The notes under the pieces are model-generated. The model did not search any database. It worked only from the letters and a program-made list of their open reading frames with translations, and was not told where the DNA came from. The position numbers were made by a program, and so were the translations under genes. Positions 34,084 to 45,986 of a stretch of 64,000 bases of DNA are shown one piece after another. The first letter of the stretch is position 1. Every line of letters starts with the position of its first letter. The DNA is from Lichtheimia corymbifera B2541 (taxonomy: Eukaryota > Mucoromycota > Mucoromycetes > Mucorales > Lichtheimiaceae): NCBI GenBank assembly GCA_000697475.1, contig JNEU01000987.1, forward strand, positions 186,001-250,000, given 5' to 3'.

Positions 34084-36005
34084 TTACATAGAATTAGAAG
34101 CTTTGCGCTTTCTTGGTACAGGAACAGGGGTAAAAGATGGTGATAATCTAGTCATCGATTTCTTGCCAAAGCTGGTTGTCCTCCTTGATTGGTCGCGAAT
34201 GATATCCCTACGCACTTGCTCCATCGTTCTCTTGGCATGGTATACGGTTGTAAAAAGAGGGATGATCAATGATATGAATTCTTCAACGGACACTGGGTAT
34301 TGTTGCCATCCAAGTGGTAAGATGCGGCAGATGTAGCCTCTTGGACAATCCATTGACAGCAGGTTCAAGTTGAGCCCTATTGAAAAAACACCATTTGGAG
34401 GTTACTCAGAACTCATTTGGTCCCCCATCCTTTCTTACATACCGGCAATGACCATCCCTTGTACTTTGAGTTGATTGAGCTTGTTGGGGCAACGTTTCTC
34501 CAGCTTGACCAGCATATCCTTCATTGTCTTTGGACATTTCAGCGATACTTCACGTGCATTCTTCATGCTGAGCGTATCACTGCTTCGGCCAAACTCTGCG
34601 ACACCAAATTCCAAAAGATTCGCCTTAAAGAGAAGATCTATCCGTGTGCCCATTTGCTTCCTTGTCCGCTCTGCGTCTGATTTGGCTCCATTCTTTCGTT
34701 CAGTCGATGCTTGGCTTGTGATTTCTCCTCTACAGTACCCATCTTCATGTTAGGTCATCGTATGAGAATCCAGTCATCGGTTCACTTACCCTGATACTTT
34801 GATAGGACTTGGGTCGAAACATCTCTCAATGAACCCCCACACGTTCCTCACGAGATCATTTTCTGATAGGCTGGAAAGGTCTTGAAAGAAATTGTATTCA
34901 TAGAGGTCCAATGCTGAAGTGATTGATTTTTGCATCCAATATAAATCCGCTTCCTTTTGGCGATCAAACTTGAAATCATCATTTTGGCGCCGAAGTTCAT
35001 CGAGCGTTTGCTATCAAATGACCTGTTAGAAGATGGATCCAAGTTACAATCATTTTGTTATACCTTGCTAATAAATGAATCCAGGAACGCTTGCATGTCT
35101 TCAGGCATTTGTATTAGAGCTGGTGTATCGGTTTCTTGAATCTCTTCCAACTCCTCCGCGGTGAACCAACCATTAAGACCTTGGTCAGTGGGATCAATGA
35201 TCATCGAATGCCAAGGACTAATAAGAGCAGCATTGAATGGGTAAGTCGTAATGAAGGATCATGCACATACCTTTCTAACGTGGTTGCTTTGGCTCTCTCG
35301 TATAAAACCTCTTCAACGCGACGGCCACTCTTCAACATCCACATTTGGTCTTTTTCAAGGCTGTTGTACATCATTTCAAGAGCTTCAAGGTCGTTTGATG
35401 TCATTCTATAGCCTGATACTGATGCAGTGGATTGGCTTTTGCTGCTGCTGCTGCTGCTGCTGCTGCCGCTGGCGCTTTCTGTGGTGCTTAAAGTCTCATT
35501 TTGATCATAGAGGATTGGTGGATCGCATCTGTATTCGAGGATTTCGAGAGCAAGTCGGCCCCAGTCAACATTTGACTTTTCCTGTAAAACCACTGGTTTA
35601 GTCAAAAGAACAAGGATCTATTTCATTAACACGTACCAGCGTAACATTCAACTCTTGTGTGATTGTTTGAAGTCGCTTTGGCAATATGGCCTGAATCCTT
35701 TCTCCCTTATGGACGTGCTTCAAGATAAAGTCTTTTTCTTCTAGGATAAACGAGCTGACGCTGACTGGCTTGTCAAGAGCAATGCAATTGGCGACGTACG
35801 AATGCAAGACTATTATATAGCGATCAGACATGCGACTGTAAACACAGGCAATGGGCTTACCTTCTCGCCATTTGACATCTGCCATGGTTATGGTACAAGC
35901 GGAACCAACGCGACTCCAAGACACCACCACTGCCGCGCTCCATATATTACTGCGTCCATGCAAGAAAGTGAAACTCAGATCCAACAGGCACACCGCCATG
36001 CCCAT
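34084..36005 (-). CDS. Unknown protein, Mucoromycota-type multi-copy family (544 aa)
   Basis: Six exons: 35637-36005, 35271-35581, 35064-35217, 34790-35010, 34443-34729, 34084-34376. The introns are 53-66 nt and all phases agree. Notable stretches: a poly-Ser run from repeated gct/gca on the plus strand (35446-35470), NDLVRNVWGFIERCFD, GGEITSQASTERKNG, GTRIDLLFK, CPKTMKDML, and near the C-terminus LNLLSMDCPRGYICRI and VYHAKRTMEQ. I recall proteins with this order of blocks as a large, uncharacterised family in Mucorales genomes, with no known domain. No signal peptide or membrane segment. The basic C-terminal end (PRKRKASNS) could act as a nuclear signal. The start is the first Met of the open exon. 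Confidence 0.75.
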
Positions 36006-36599
36006 TATGTCACCTACAAAGGAGTCTCCATTTTTCCATCAGTCTAGGCATCCTCTTATATATAAGTGTTAGTTAACCTACCCCAAAGGGTTCATCAAGG
36101 AACCCGTAAGATCCCATTCTTTTCTACTTGTGATCCTTTTGATATTTGCGATGGCGACTTTTGAGTACGGCGAGGATGGTGACAAATTAGGTAGCTATAG
36201 CTAGATAGAGCAAATAAAGGATTGTTTATTACCACACTTGGATTTTCTAGCTTGTCCCCTTGTTGCATGCTTGTGGATTACATAGTAGTATTGCTCAGAT
36301 GGTGTAATAAAAGCGGATGGGATGGAACCAATCCATTATTTTAACACACACCGTAGTACATGTACCTACCCTGATAAAGACAATCATCATCATCATGCAT
36401 TTGTGCATTTATGCAGCAACCTGTCAAGGACGTGCGTGTAACCATCACGTGCCGTTTCAGCTAGACCTTCATCTTGCTTATAGTGCTCTCGACACTATCC
36501 ATTAGGAAGAAGTAGTTTCATCATGCTTGCAGCATATGTCAAATATAAGGATATCTATTCTCAACAACTTTTTATAATGGATCGTGAGGTCTATGAGAA
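36006..36599. other. Intergenic, no gene seen
   Basis: No supported gene. AT-rich with a short catcatcatcat run near 36387-36398; ends where the inverted composite repeat begins. Confidence 0.4.
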
Positions 36600-38075
36600 C
36601 AAAGATACTTGGCGTGGTCGACAGCACCATGCGTGCAAGTTTGACGATGGAGGTGGGCAATCGCGGGGGTGTGCACTATACACTCTACGTCTCTATTATA
36701 TTTGGATCGTCCCGCATTTAAAGTTCTCATAATGAAGCATGCGTTTTTTAAATGAATGAAGTTGATCAGCATGACTCAGAGAACCTTCTTGCCAAGTTTC
36801 AAGTTCGAGATAGGGAATCCCGAGGTATTGCATACTAATTGACATTTCATGAATCTGGGCGGGTGCGGAATTTCCGTCGGTCATAGTAAATCCCACATTA
36901 TACCCTCCCATTCAAGATTTACAAATAAAGTATGAAGTCTTTATGAGAACGAAAATGATCAGCATGCCTGGGAGCACCTTGTGTGAAAGTTTCATCTTTT
37001 AGAAAGGGAATCTCGAGTCACGGGGCCGTCCAACCTACATATATTCCTGTACGTTCATCGTCGGACGCCCGCATTTTATTTCTCACAATGAAGCCTGCGA
37101 CTTTAATATGAATGGAGTTGATCAGCATATCGAGGCCCACGGCCTGACCAAGTTTCAGAATGGTAGTGGACAATTGCGGGGGTGTGCACTATGCACCCTA
37201 CTTGCGTTCCGTCCGTCCTATATTTGGACCGTCCGATTCATAGGAACATCATAATGAAGCATGCGGTTTTTAAATGAATGAAGTTGATCAGCATAACACA
37301 GAGAACCTTCTTACCAAGTTTCAAGTTCAAAGTGGGCAATCCCAAGAAACTACATACTAATTGACTTTTTCATAAATCCGGCGCTTTCCCAATTTTCATC
37401 CATCATAGTAAACCCCACATTATACCCTCCCATTCAAAATCTTTGAATGAAGTATGGGTTCTTTATTAAGACAAAGTTGATCGGCATGACCAAGAGCATA
37501 TTGTGTGAAAGTTTCAGGTTCGAGAGATGTAATTCTATGATCATGGGTTAATTTACAGTGTGCATATATGTATTGCAGTGCCTGACTATTTAACTTCCAC
37601 TTCTTCCACTCCTGGCCTCTTGCCTCTTCCTCCCATTTTCAACTATTGCCCCATTCAAGCAAAACTACCACCTGCCAACGATTGCCTTGCTTCAACTCTT
37701 CATGTCAATCCTACAACTGCCTTGATCCGATTGTCTTTGACTAAATGGGCAAGTTCATGGCGTGTGCATTCCACTACAACATCCGCTTTCCTGAACACTG
37801 CACGTTCTCTTGTACACTCCTCTACCACAACCAATCGTAACAGCATTCATTGCAGCAGCTGCTCTACACGCGGTTGCCTCAAACAGCATTCGCAACCTTG
37901 TCATTCCACTACAACACACGCTCTCTTGCACACACTCCTCTGCCCGTGATCAGACGTAACAGCAGTTGCTATAGCAAGGTCTTTACTCCTCCACTGTCTC
38001 AAGTTACTTGCAGCAGCCTTTTATTACAACAGCAGATAGCCATTGTATAGCAGCAGCTTTATTTGCGTGTAGCAA
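36600..38075 (-). repeat. Dispersed composite repeat, copy 3 (inverted)
   Basis: 36600-37545 is the reverse complement of the tandem-unit half (ctcataatgaag ... gatcagcatg units, four to five in a row). 37565-38075 is the reverse complement of the left half (gaacagcagatagcc type sequence near its end). The gcatcgagccca-like junction and the order mirror copy 2 at 9834-11560. Near-identical long stretches are shared with copy 4 at 53460-54985, for example 36640-36740 with 53520-53610, which suggests recent movement or exchange. Confidence 0.7.
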
Positions 38076-38663
38076 CCGGCTTTGATGTATATGGATTTCA
38101 ATGGATGATGCCATCACCGCAATAACTGGTTGAGCTGCGATGGAAAATGACCAAGAAAGAGCAGGATGGAAAAGGAAGCATATCAGCAGCGATTACAATG
38201 GCTCTTTTCAATTGGCATATCGATTATGATGGATGGATGCGTTTCAAGTGCAGTGATGAGAAAGAAATCCTGGGATGTTGCTTTGGTTACCTTCAGTGTC
38301 GTCAGCAGGATGTGAGCGATGGATCATGCCACATGGATACAGTTGGTGTCCCATTATCCGAAGGAGAACCTGTTACACACACACACAATGAAACCCTTTA
38401 CACTTTATGTTAGCTGCCCTCATTCATGTTTGCTGAATAATAAACACTTGTAATATAAATTGGATACGCCCATTTTGGTGACGCAACAGTATATGAACAT
38501 CAACTTTAACATATCAGCCAAGGAAATACAATACTTTAATCAGCAATGAATGTTTAAAAATGGTGATCAGGTTGTTATGTGTGGTGGTATGGATGGTTTA
38601 ACTAATGATCCAGGGGATATGTAAGTGAAAGGACCAATCGTGTACAGTGTGCAAATCATGTAC
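38076..38663. other. Downstream flank of CS-alpha-beta peptide 1; start of 3.5-kb duplicated unit
   Basis: 38350-38600 matches 41880-42150 (ataataaacacttgtaatat and tatcagccaaggaaat words), and part matches 45880-45950. It contains the possible 3' exon/UTR of the peptide gene. No other gene is seen. Confidence 0.5.
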
Positions 38664-38867
38664 TTACCGGCCGAGTACGTCAAGCTTGCACTCTTCGTTC
38701 AAAACGCAAATGCATCCTCCACCCTTACGACAGTAACCAGCGAATGCATCATCGTAGTCTACGCACCATCTATTGCACTGCTTGTCGTCAACACACTTGA
38801 AGGCGGTAGCAACATTGAAGAGAAGGGCAAAGAGCAAAAAGGAGGCGAGGACAGTCTTGTTCAACAT
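38664..38867 (-). CDS. Secreted CS-alpha-beta (defensin-like) peptide 1
   Basis: 67 aa. Signal peptide MLNKTVLASFLLFALLFNVATA; mature peptide of about 45 residues with spacing C-x5-C-x3-C-x10-C-x5-C-x-C-x5-C. It contains the three defining marks of the CS-alpha-beta fold: C-x3-C (CNRWC), G-x-C (GYC) and C-x-C (CIC). A seventh cysteine follows. Many net acidic residues, unlike classic cationic defensins. The fold class includes defensins and channel-active peptides, so the activity cannot be told from sequence. A GTAAGT donor overlaps the last codons, so a short 3' exon is possible. Promoter: acgacgacgtgcttttata at 38911-38929 (TATA on the minus strand). Confidence 0.8.
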   Translation of the reverse strand: MLNKTVLASFLLFALLFNVATAFKCVDDKQCNRWCVDYDDAFAGYCRKGGGCICVLNEECKLDVLGR

Positions 38868-40212
38868 GTTTGAATTGGAAAAGATGGGATGGTTATTGAC
38901 CGTTGTTTTGACGACGACGTGCTTTTATAGCCATCCTGCTGGATGGTGGACACACTGACAACACACATGCGTGTGACGAGCAACCCCCCTCTGTGGATGA
39001 TTTATTTCTGGAGATTCATCATCCAGACAACGTTTGAATGCAAAGCCTCGGGGGCTGAGTCGTTATGCTCTCTTCATTACAAAATACAGTTTACAGTGTT
39101 CAAGTAGCACACTGATCATTCACTCAATATACCAACGTTTATGCGAGGCATGAGCATGAAGTCTTTCCCGATATAGAGAATTTACCCTTAACTATGTTAC
39201 ATCAAATCCCGCATCAGCCCCCTCGTCGTTGAACATGTCAACCATGACACCGCAATGAAATGCGTATCACCATCGCATTGAGTTTGAATATGCCGCAACA
39301 TGGAGATACCAATTATACTATGAATAGGGCTGTTGAGGAGGAGGAGGCTGATGCTAATGCGTAAATGGCAAGGTCATCTGGTGGCGGATATACTATCGGA
39401 TGAACCCCACCCGTTACATATAGGCAGCAGCATCATACATAAGATGATGCCATCTCTCGTAATTCAGTCTATAAAGTGAAACGTAGTAGCCATATATAGC
39501 TTTGAATGATGGTTGCCATGGCAGCGTACAAGACATGTCCAAAAGATCGGTATTTAGTTGATCAGTTTTGCCAGGACGTCGCATCATGACCACCACAAGA
39601 GCGATATAATTATTCAGGAGAGGATGGCAAAGACGACACCATTATTATTTCCCATGCACAGGATAAAATGAGTTTGTGTGGTAACACAAAGTGGTGTGGA
39701 GCGTGCATATCGTTGTTGGATTGTCACATGAAATCATACATGTATGGCGTTTTCTCGTTCATCATCTTTGACACCACCGTCCCATTCCTTCTACATATCA
39801 CTTGGACAAAGTGTAAACTACGATGGATCATATCGCAATGGCTATACAAGCTATTATTGGCGAGGTTCATCAATGCTATTATCCAATCCTACTGATACGA
39901 GCTCCACAACGCATTATTTGTCGAAGAGATTCAGATTGTGGATGTATGTATGGAAAGCAATAGCAGTTGAACATCGATCAATAAACTTTGTATATGAATA
40001 AAATCACTCTTTGGACAGCACCATGACTCCTTAGTTAGATACAATGCTGTATACGTTTTATTGATAGACGAATGGATTTGTGGATTCCAGGACATGTAGT
40101 ACGTACAGGGGATGTTGGTAGCTACTGCAGCGGTCGAACATGGCTTTTAAGTTTCTTGGTATAAGTATTACTGTACTTGAATCCATACGATGCTTGTCAC
40201 ATTACCTAGTCA
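38868..40212. repeat. Spacer of duplicated unit A
   Basis: 39130-39330 is nearly identical to 42690-42900 (shared runs such as cccgatatagagaatttacc). No gene is seen. Confidence 0.55.
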
Positions 40213-40551
40213 TTATTCGCAATATTGGGTGCATTTGGGATATTCTTCGTCAGCCGAGTCGTAACAAGTAGCTTCGCACTTGCTTAATTCGTTATTTGGA
40301 TCGTCTGGGTAAGTATCTCCTGCTGGATCGCAGCGGTTTCTTGCACAGATGTTCTCGCTGCCACAAAAGACCTTTAGACAATCTTTGAGGTATTTATCAT
40401 TTTCTTGAGCACATCCCTTGAGACACATATTTACAATATGTCGTGCAGTGTCTCGCTTTTGTACCGCAGGTGATTGGGCATTGGCAGCCAGCGCGACAAG
40501 GGACCATGATGCAACAAGGCCAGCAATAACAAAAGATGAGTTGAATAGCAT
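40213..40551 (-). CDS. Secreted twin-hairpin cysteine protein 1
   Basis: 112 aa. Signal peptide MLFNSSFVIAGLVASWSLVALAANA, then QKRDT (dibasic site). The mature protein has two helical-hairpin-like motifs: C-LKG-C-x10-C-LKVF-C and C-EAT-C-x10-C-TQY-C, joined by a Pro/Asp-rich loop with two extra cysteines. C-x3-C-x10-C-x3-C is the spacing of plant alpha-hairpinins, but two copies in one secreted fungal protein is not a family I know. Five relatives follow on the same strand up to 49.9 kb. TATA (attttata on plus) at 40615-40622. Confidence 0.8.
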   Translation of the reverse strand: MLFNSSFVIAGLVASWSLVALAANAQSPAVQKRDTARHIVNMCLKGCAQENDKYLKDCLKVFCGSENICARNRCDPAGDTYPDDPNNELSKCEATCYDSADEEYPKCTQYCE

Positions 40552-40949
40552 TGGATTGTGTATTTGCTAATGAAGAAAGAGATATAGTAAAGAAGAAAGA
40601 ATGGAAAGCCTTCGATTTTATACGTTTCGTTTCATGTAGGGGGGAGAAGAAGCATAGTATAGGATCAACTTGATCGAAACGCCATCTCACATTTTTCCCA
40701 GGAGAGGGCTGAACTATATGCACGCCATGCATCACCTCCTCGATCGCTCGCGTTTCTAGAAACATTTTTTCACGGTATTAGTAGAACTATGGTGTAGTAT
40801 CATGTCATCCATTGGATAAAGAAGTGTATGTCTGATGATATGGCTGTGTTAGGATGATTTATGTATAAATGCTGTCATTATGTTTAGAAGGATTACTATT
40901 ATAATAAAGAGGGTTCCTAGCTACTTGGTAATGGCAAGTTGCAGCAGGT

Positions 40950-41790
40950 CAGAAACTAGATGATGGTCCATTGCTTTTTGGTGCGATAAGTCTTGTGATT
41001 CAGGGACCAAAAGAGTTACGAAGATTGAGCGTCCAACCATACGCAATATGCCGTTGCCATTTGCAGAGGTGTGATAGCGAACAGATCCCCCCCTGTAAAC
41101 TAAGCCATGTTGCTGCTTCTTGCACTCGACAAGCCAGATCCTTTTGCTCTCCCGTATAGGTCAATCAACCATGGTGTCCCAATAGCATCACTCTTTCAGA
41201 TAACCAATCCAGCAATTGCTTGATGACTGACAAGAAGAGTCTCCATGGGATGCAGTATGCAAAGTATCCACTTTCAATTCAGTACGCCATATGCTGCTGG
41301 CCATCCCTCAATGTCGCTTGTAGAAGCCGCATGAATTCCGAGTCTTGATCTTCCACCCATACGCAGCATAAGCACATTCCTGCTATCGAGGGATGTTTCG
41401 ATACCGTTGCCCATTTGTATGTTTCCCCAAGACGGTTGCTGAAGATGGATCACAGTCAAGCAGAGTGCAACGCATAAACCACCACTGCGCTCCTTGCATC
41501 CCTCGGTCCAGTGTTTCTCCAAAGACGTGATAGTGCAGCGAACGTCGTATCGATAGTCAGGATACATAATTGGTCGTAGGATACGCATTTTGCTCGTCGT
41601 TATCAGAAACATGAGCAAGGTCGTAAAGCTCTCGTTTCTCCTCGTCATTCAAATGGTGTCGACCATCACCACCATTGCTGTTGTTGCTCCTGTCAAGAAC
41701 CATTTGCAACATGGCACATATACATTTATCAGTTGCCACTTCCTTGTTCAAATGCAGGTGATGGAGTTACCTTGAAGAGGGCCATTAGGA
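40950..41790 (-). pseudogene. Decayed HET-like gene fragment A
   Basis: The minus strand holds broken reading frames related to 44470-45600 and, more distantly, to the intact HET gene. KMRILRPIMYPDYRYD near 41560 matches KMRIIRPATDPYHRQ of the intact protein, and a TAAYGVLN-like remnant near 41290 aligns with its VYGVLG region. Several stops and frameshifts; no usable start. The assignment is moderate because the central HET motifs are not preserved. Confidence 0.5.
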
Positions 41791-42213
41791 AAGGGCATGT
41801 GCTGCAGCATGCAAGTACCGTTTGAAGGAAGAGAGAAAAGAACCCTGAGATGAAATTATGTAAGTCGCGATACCAATATCCGAAGGAGATCCTGTTACAC
41901 ACGCATTGAACTCTTTACACTTTATGTTAGCTACCCTCATTCACGATAATGATAATGGCCTCATTCATTTTTGATGAATAATAAACACTTGTAATATAAA
42001 TTGGATACACCCATTTTGGTGATACAGCAATATATGAACATCAATTTTTACATATCAGCCAAGGAAATGCAATACTTCTTTAATCAGCAACATATATCCA
42101 ATGACTATCAAGCGGCTGTTATGTGGGGTGGTGTAGATAGCTTATCTAATGATCCAAAAAGTACACATGTAAGAGGATTGGCAAGTCATGTTCAGGACGT
42201 AATCATATATTAC

Positions 42214-42408
42214 TTACCATACGTCAACGCACTCGTCGTTCTTAACGCAGATGCATCCTCCACTTTTAAGACAGTAACCAGAAACGGCATCACCATAGTT
42301 GACGCACCATGTATTACATTGCTCGTCCCTAACACACTTGAAGGCGGTAGCAACATTGAAGAGAAGGGCAAAGAGCAAAAAGGTGGCGAGGACGGTCTTG
42401 TTCAACAT
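42214..42408 (-). CDS. Secreted CS-alpha-beta (defensin-like) peptide 2
   Basis: 64 aa from the ATG at 42408; an in-frame extension upstream runs through the promoter and is rejected. The signal peptide differs from peptide 1 at a single residue. Mature spacing C-x5-C-x3-C-x10-C-x5-C-x-C-x5-C with CNTWC, SGYC and CIC. About 70 percent identical to peptide 1 by eye in the mature part. Same promoter motif at 42454-42472. A GTAAGT donor again overlaps the last codon. It sits in duplicated unit B. Confidence 0.82.
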   Translation of the reverse strand: MLNKTVLATFLLFALLFNVATAFKCVRDEQCNTWCVNYGDAVSGYCLKSGGCICVKNDECVDVW

Positions 42409-43697
42409 GGTTGGATTGCAAAAGATAGGATGGTTATCTATCGTGTTGTCTTGACGACGACGTGCTTTTATACCCATTGCTGGAGGATGGTGCGTATTGA
42501 CAACACAACACCATATGCTTGGGACAAGCAACAAGCTCCGCGTGTACCTCTTTGGATGATGATTTATTTCGGGAGCTTCATTATCCAGACAACGTCGCCC
42601 TTTTGAATGCAAAGCCACGGGGCCTAGTCGTTATGCTCTCTTCATGACATTGACGTTGAAGCAGCAGCAGCAGCTTTCTCTCTCTCGGTGCCGACATTTA
42701 CGTGCGACATGCGCATGCAGCCTTTCCCGATATAGAGAATTTACCCTTAACTATGTTACATCAAATCCCGCATCAGCCCCCTCGTCGTTGAACATGTCAA
42801 CCATGACACCGCAATGAAATGCGTATCACCATCGCATTGAGTTTGAATATGCCGCAACATGGAGACATCAATTATGCTATGAATAGGGTTGTTGAGGAGG
42901 AGGAGGCTGATGCTAATACTCAAATAGTAAGGTATCGGGTCAACCCACCATCCATTACATTGGTAGGATCATGGTGCCATCTCTCGTAATTCAATATATG
43001 CCCAAAGTAAAATGCAGTCATAAATAGCTCTGAATGATGGTTGCCATTACAGCGTACATACAAAATAAAAATTATATTACGCCGATGGCTGGTACCTTTG
43101 GCAGGACGTTGCATCATGAACGGGATATTCAATCATCATTATCCTAAGGATGGATACGACTTTTGTGGATATGAAGACCAACTACCAATTTGAACATGTG
43201 CTCCTTTATTCCTGGTATTATTGTGGTTTCCCATGCACAGAAGGAAAATGAATAACCAATATCTTTAAGGTGGTATAAAGGGGTGTACGTTTTGGGTGAG
43301 TGCAATGCGATACCAGGATGAACGAAAACAGGGGCGGAGTGTGGTTGCTGGAAACTTCAAAGGCTGATACGACCATCACATCGCATTACTTGTCATCTAG
43401 ATCTCAGTTTTGGATACTATATGAAAAGCAATAGCATTTGAGCATCGATCAATAAACTTCGCTTATGAATCAAAGCATTTTTTCGAAAGCCTCATATCCC
43501 TTAGTTAGATTCATTTGTGTATGGCTAAAATACGTTTTATTACTACAAGAGGCGATCTGTGGATTTCTGGACATGTAGTATTACAAGGGATATCTTTGCA
43601 GCTATTACTGCAGCGATCCATCATTGGCCTCTGCCAAGTTTTCTCGGTAAGTATTACTTGAACCCATACTGTGCTCGATACAATATATACCTACCCA

Positions 43698-44042
43698 TCA
43701 TTCGCAATTCTTGGAGCATTTGGTATAGAGTTCATCAGCCACTTTTTGACAAGCGACTTCGCATTTGTTTGATTTATCGATTACACTGCCCTCTGGATCA
43801 GCAGGGTCTGTTGGATCTACACAGTCATTATCTTGACATGTCTTGGTGCCGCCACAAAAGAGTTGTAGACATTCTCTGAGGTCTTGTTTATTTTGCTTAC
43901 TACATGTCGTGTTACATGCAGTTTTGATGTGTTCTGCAGTGGCTCGCTTTTGGACAGCTGGTGATTGGACATTGGCAGCAAGCGCGACAAGGGACCATGA
44001 TGCAACAAGGCCAGCAATAACAAAAGATGACTTGAATAGCAT
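43698..44042 (-). CDS. Secreted twin-hairpin cysteine protein 2
   Basis: 114 aa from the ATG at 44042; the upstream in-frame extension overlaps the TATA region and is rejected. Signal peptide MLFKSSFVIAGLVASWSLVA, QKRAT dibasic site, then C-NTT-C-x10-C-LQLF-C and C-EVA-C-x10-C-SKN-C with two cysteines in the linking loop. It is the unit-B partner of protein 1 (signal and pro regions almost identical, mature part much more diverged), which suggests faster change in the mature protein. Confidence 0.82.
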   Translation of the reverse strand: MLFKSSFVIAGLVASWSLVALAANVQSPAVQKRATAEHIKTACNTTCSKQNKQDLRECLQLFCGGTKTCQDNDCVDPTDPADPEGSVIDKSNKCEVACQKVADELYTKCSKNCE

Positions 44043-44469
44043 TGGATTGTGTATTTGGTAATAAAGAAAGAGTAGATATAGTAAAGAATAAAGAATGAAA
44101 GCCTTCCGTTTTATACATTTCGTTTCATGCAGGGGGAGAGGAAGCACAGCATAGGATCAAACGGCAGTCGAAACGCCTTCTCAGGAGATGACTGAACTAT
44201 ATGCACGCCGTACATGTAACCTCCTCGATCGCTCGTATTTGTAGAAATTTACCTTAGTGCTATTTGTAGAGCTCTATGATGTGGCGTCGTGTCATCCATT
44301 GAATAAACATGTATGTATGATGATATGGCTGTTATATACTTAAGATTGAAGAATGGTTTATTTATACAGGGTGCCATGGCAACGTTACTATTAAAGAGGG
44401 GGGTTGCTAGCTATTCAGTAATGGTATTTTGCAGCAGCTCGGAAGCGGGCATGATGGTTCATCGTCTTT

Positions 44470-45600
44470 AATTGGAGGGTCTGCCATGTCTTGCGATTCA
44501 CGGAACGAAAGAGCTGGTTAGAATGAAAGCGCCCAGCCATATATGCGATATCCTGTTGCCATCCGCCGAGGTGTCATAGTGAACGGGATCACCATCGTGT
44601 TGCTTCTTGAGTCCGACAACCAAATCCTTTTTGCTTTCCTGGATACTTCAATCGACCATGGTTCCCAATAGTATCACCCTTTCAGATAACCAATCCAGTC
44701 GTTGTTTGATGGCTGACAAGAAGAGTCTCCCCCACAAGATTGGGATGCGGCACACAAAAGGAATAGCCACGTGTATGAGACCCAATACGCCGTATATATA
44801 ACCCTCCGACTGCCTGCAGATGCGAGATGAACGATTGAAACTTGATGTAGATGAATAAAAACGACTGTGCATCCCACGATATCAACGCCCAATTCATATT
44901 ACGATGCTGCTCTAAAAACATGCGTTACTTTTCGGCTGCTGAATTATAACCACCTTTCCACTTACCAATGAACAAGATCGTAATGAGAATGTGTGTTGGA
45001 TGCCATCCGCAACTTCGCGTTCTGTAATCATTGTTGCTGCTCGTATAAAATCTCCCTCAAATAGCTGATAATGCTCTTGTAAAGTCGTATGCGATCCATG
45101 CTCCTTGGTCTTCATCCACGCCCTGTATGACCACGCTCGTGCTATAGAATGATGCTTGGATATCTTGCCTATCATTGCCCATGTGAGCATTTCCACACAA
45201 TCGCTGAAGATGGTCAAGCATACCATAATAACGAGTGTTACATCCACCACTGTACATCCTGCTTTCTGTGGTTCGGTGTTTCTTCAAAGACGTGATAATG
45301 CACAGGACCCCTTTAGCTTCAACGTCGAATCGGTATCCAGCAACCCTCGTCAGCTGTATTATAGACATTCTAGTCGTGTCACACATGTCGTTTTCAGCAA
45401 CATGGAAAAGATGAAGATCGGGATGGTTGTAGAGCTCGCGTTGTCCTCGTCAATCATAGCTTCGTCATGCCGACTGCCACCAGACTGTTCCTTCCGCTGC
45501 CAAGCACCATTCACTGTAGCAACCCGGCATCAGTATTTCCTCAAGAGTCATTTGCTTGTTGTCGATGCGAAGTAATGGAGTCAACTTGAACGAAGACAAT
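44470..45600 (-). pseudogene. Decayed HET-like gene fragment B
   Basis: Broken minus-strand frames. YGVLGLIHVAIPF ... ILWGRLFLSAIK near 44700-44810 aligns with VYGVLGMFQFKIPRM ... LVWDTFASKL of the intact HET protein. HLFHVAENDMCDTTRMSII near 45365-45420 corresponds to LLLYVPKDGTKMRII. In between, frames shift and stop. It is the unit-B counterpart of fragment A at 40950-41790. Confidence 0.6.
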
Positions 45601-45986
45601 GAGTAAAGGTTGGGTAATTCCTTTTGAGAACAAGAAACTTGGTTGGTAGAATGAAAGGAGAGAGAACAATGCTGCCCGCCACCACCGGAATCAATTCCGA
45701 GAGCACGTGTCAACTTGGATACATCTCCCACCCATCCTTCCCAACCTGGTCACTGCCATATCCCGTATCCCCAACATACTATTAGAGAACTCCCATGCAT
45801 GTAGACACTGTATATAATAAGTCATAAAGCTGCAAAGACCAATGTAATCCTTTAATCCAGCATAAATTTCAAATGATGATCTTCTTGTTATGTGTGGTAT
45901 GGATAGCCTTGATCGATAATGGCATCTAATTATCCAGAGAATGAGATGATTTACAAGCCATATACAGGATGCATCCATGCACTTAC

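Noticed and set aside
37560..38050. 129-codon and overlapping frames rich in Thr/Ser/Leu
   Set aside because: They lie wholly inside the dispersed composite repeat and are not conserved in frame among its copies.
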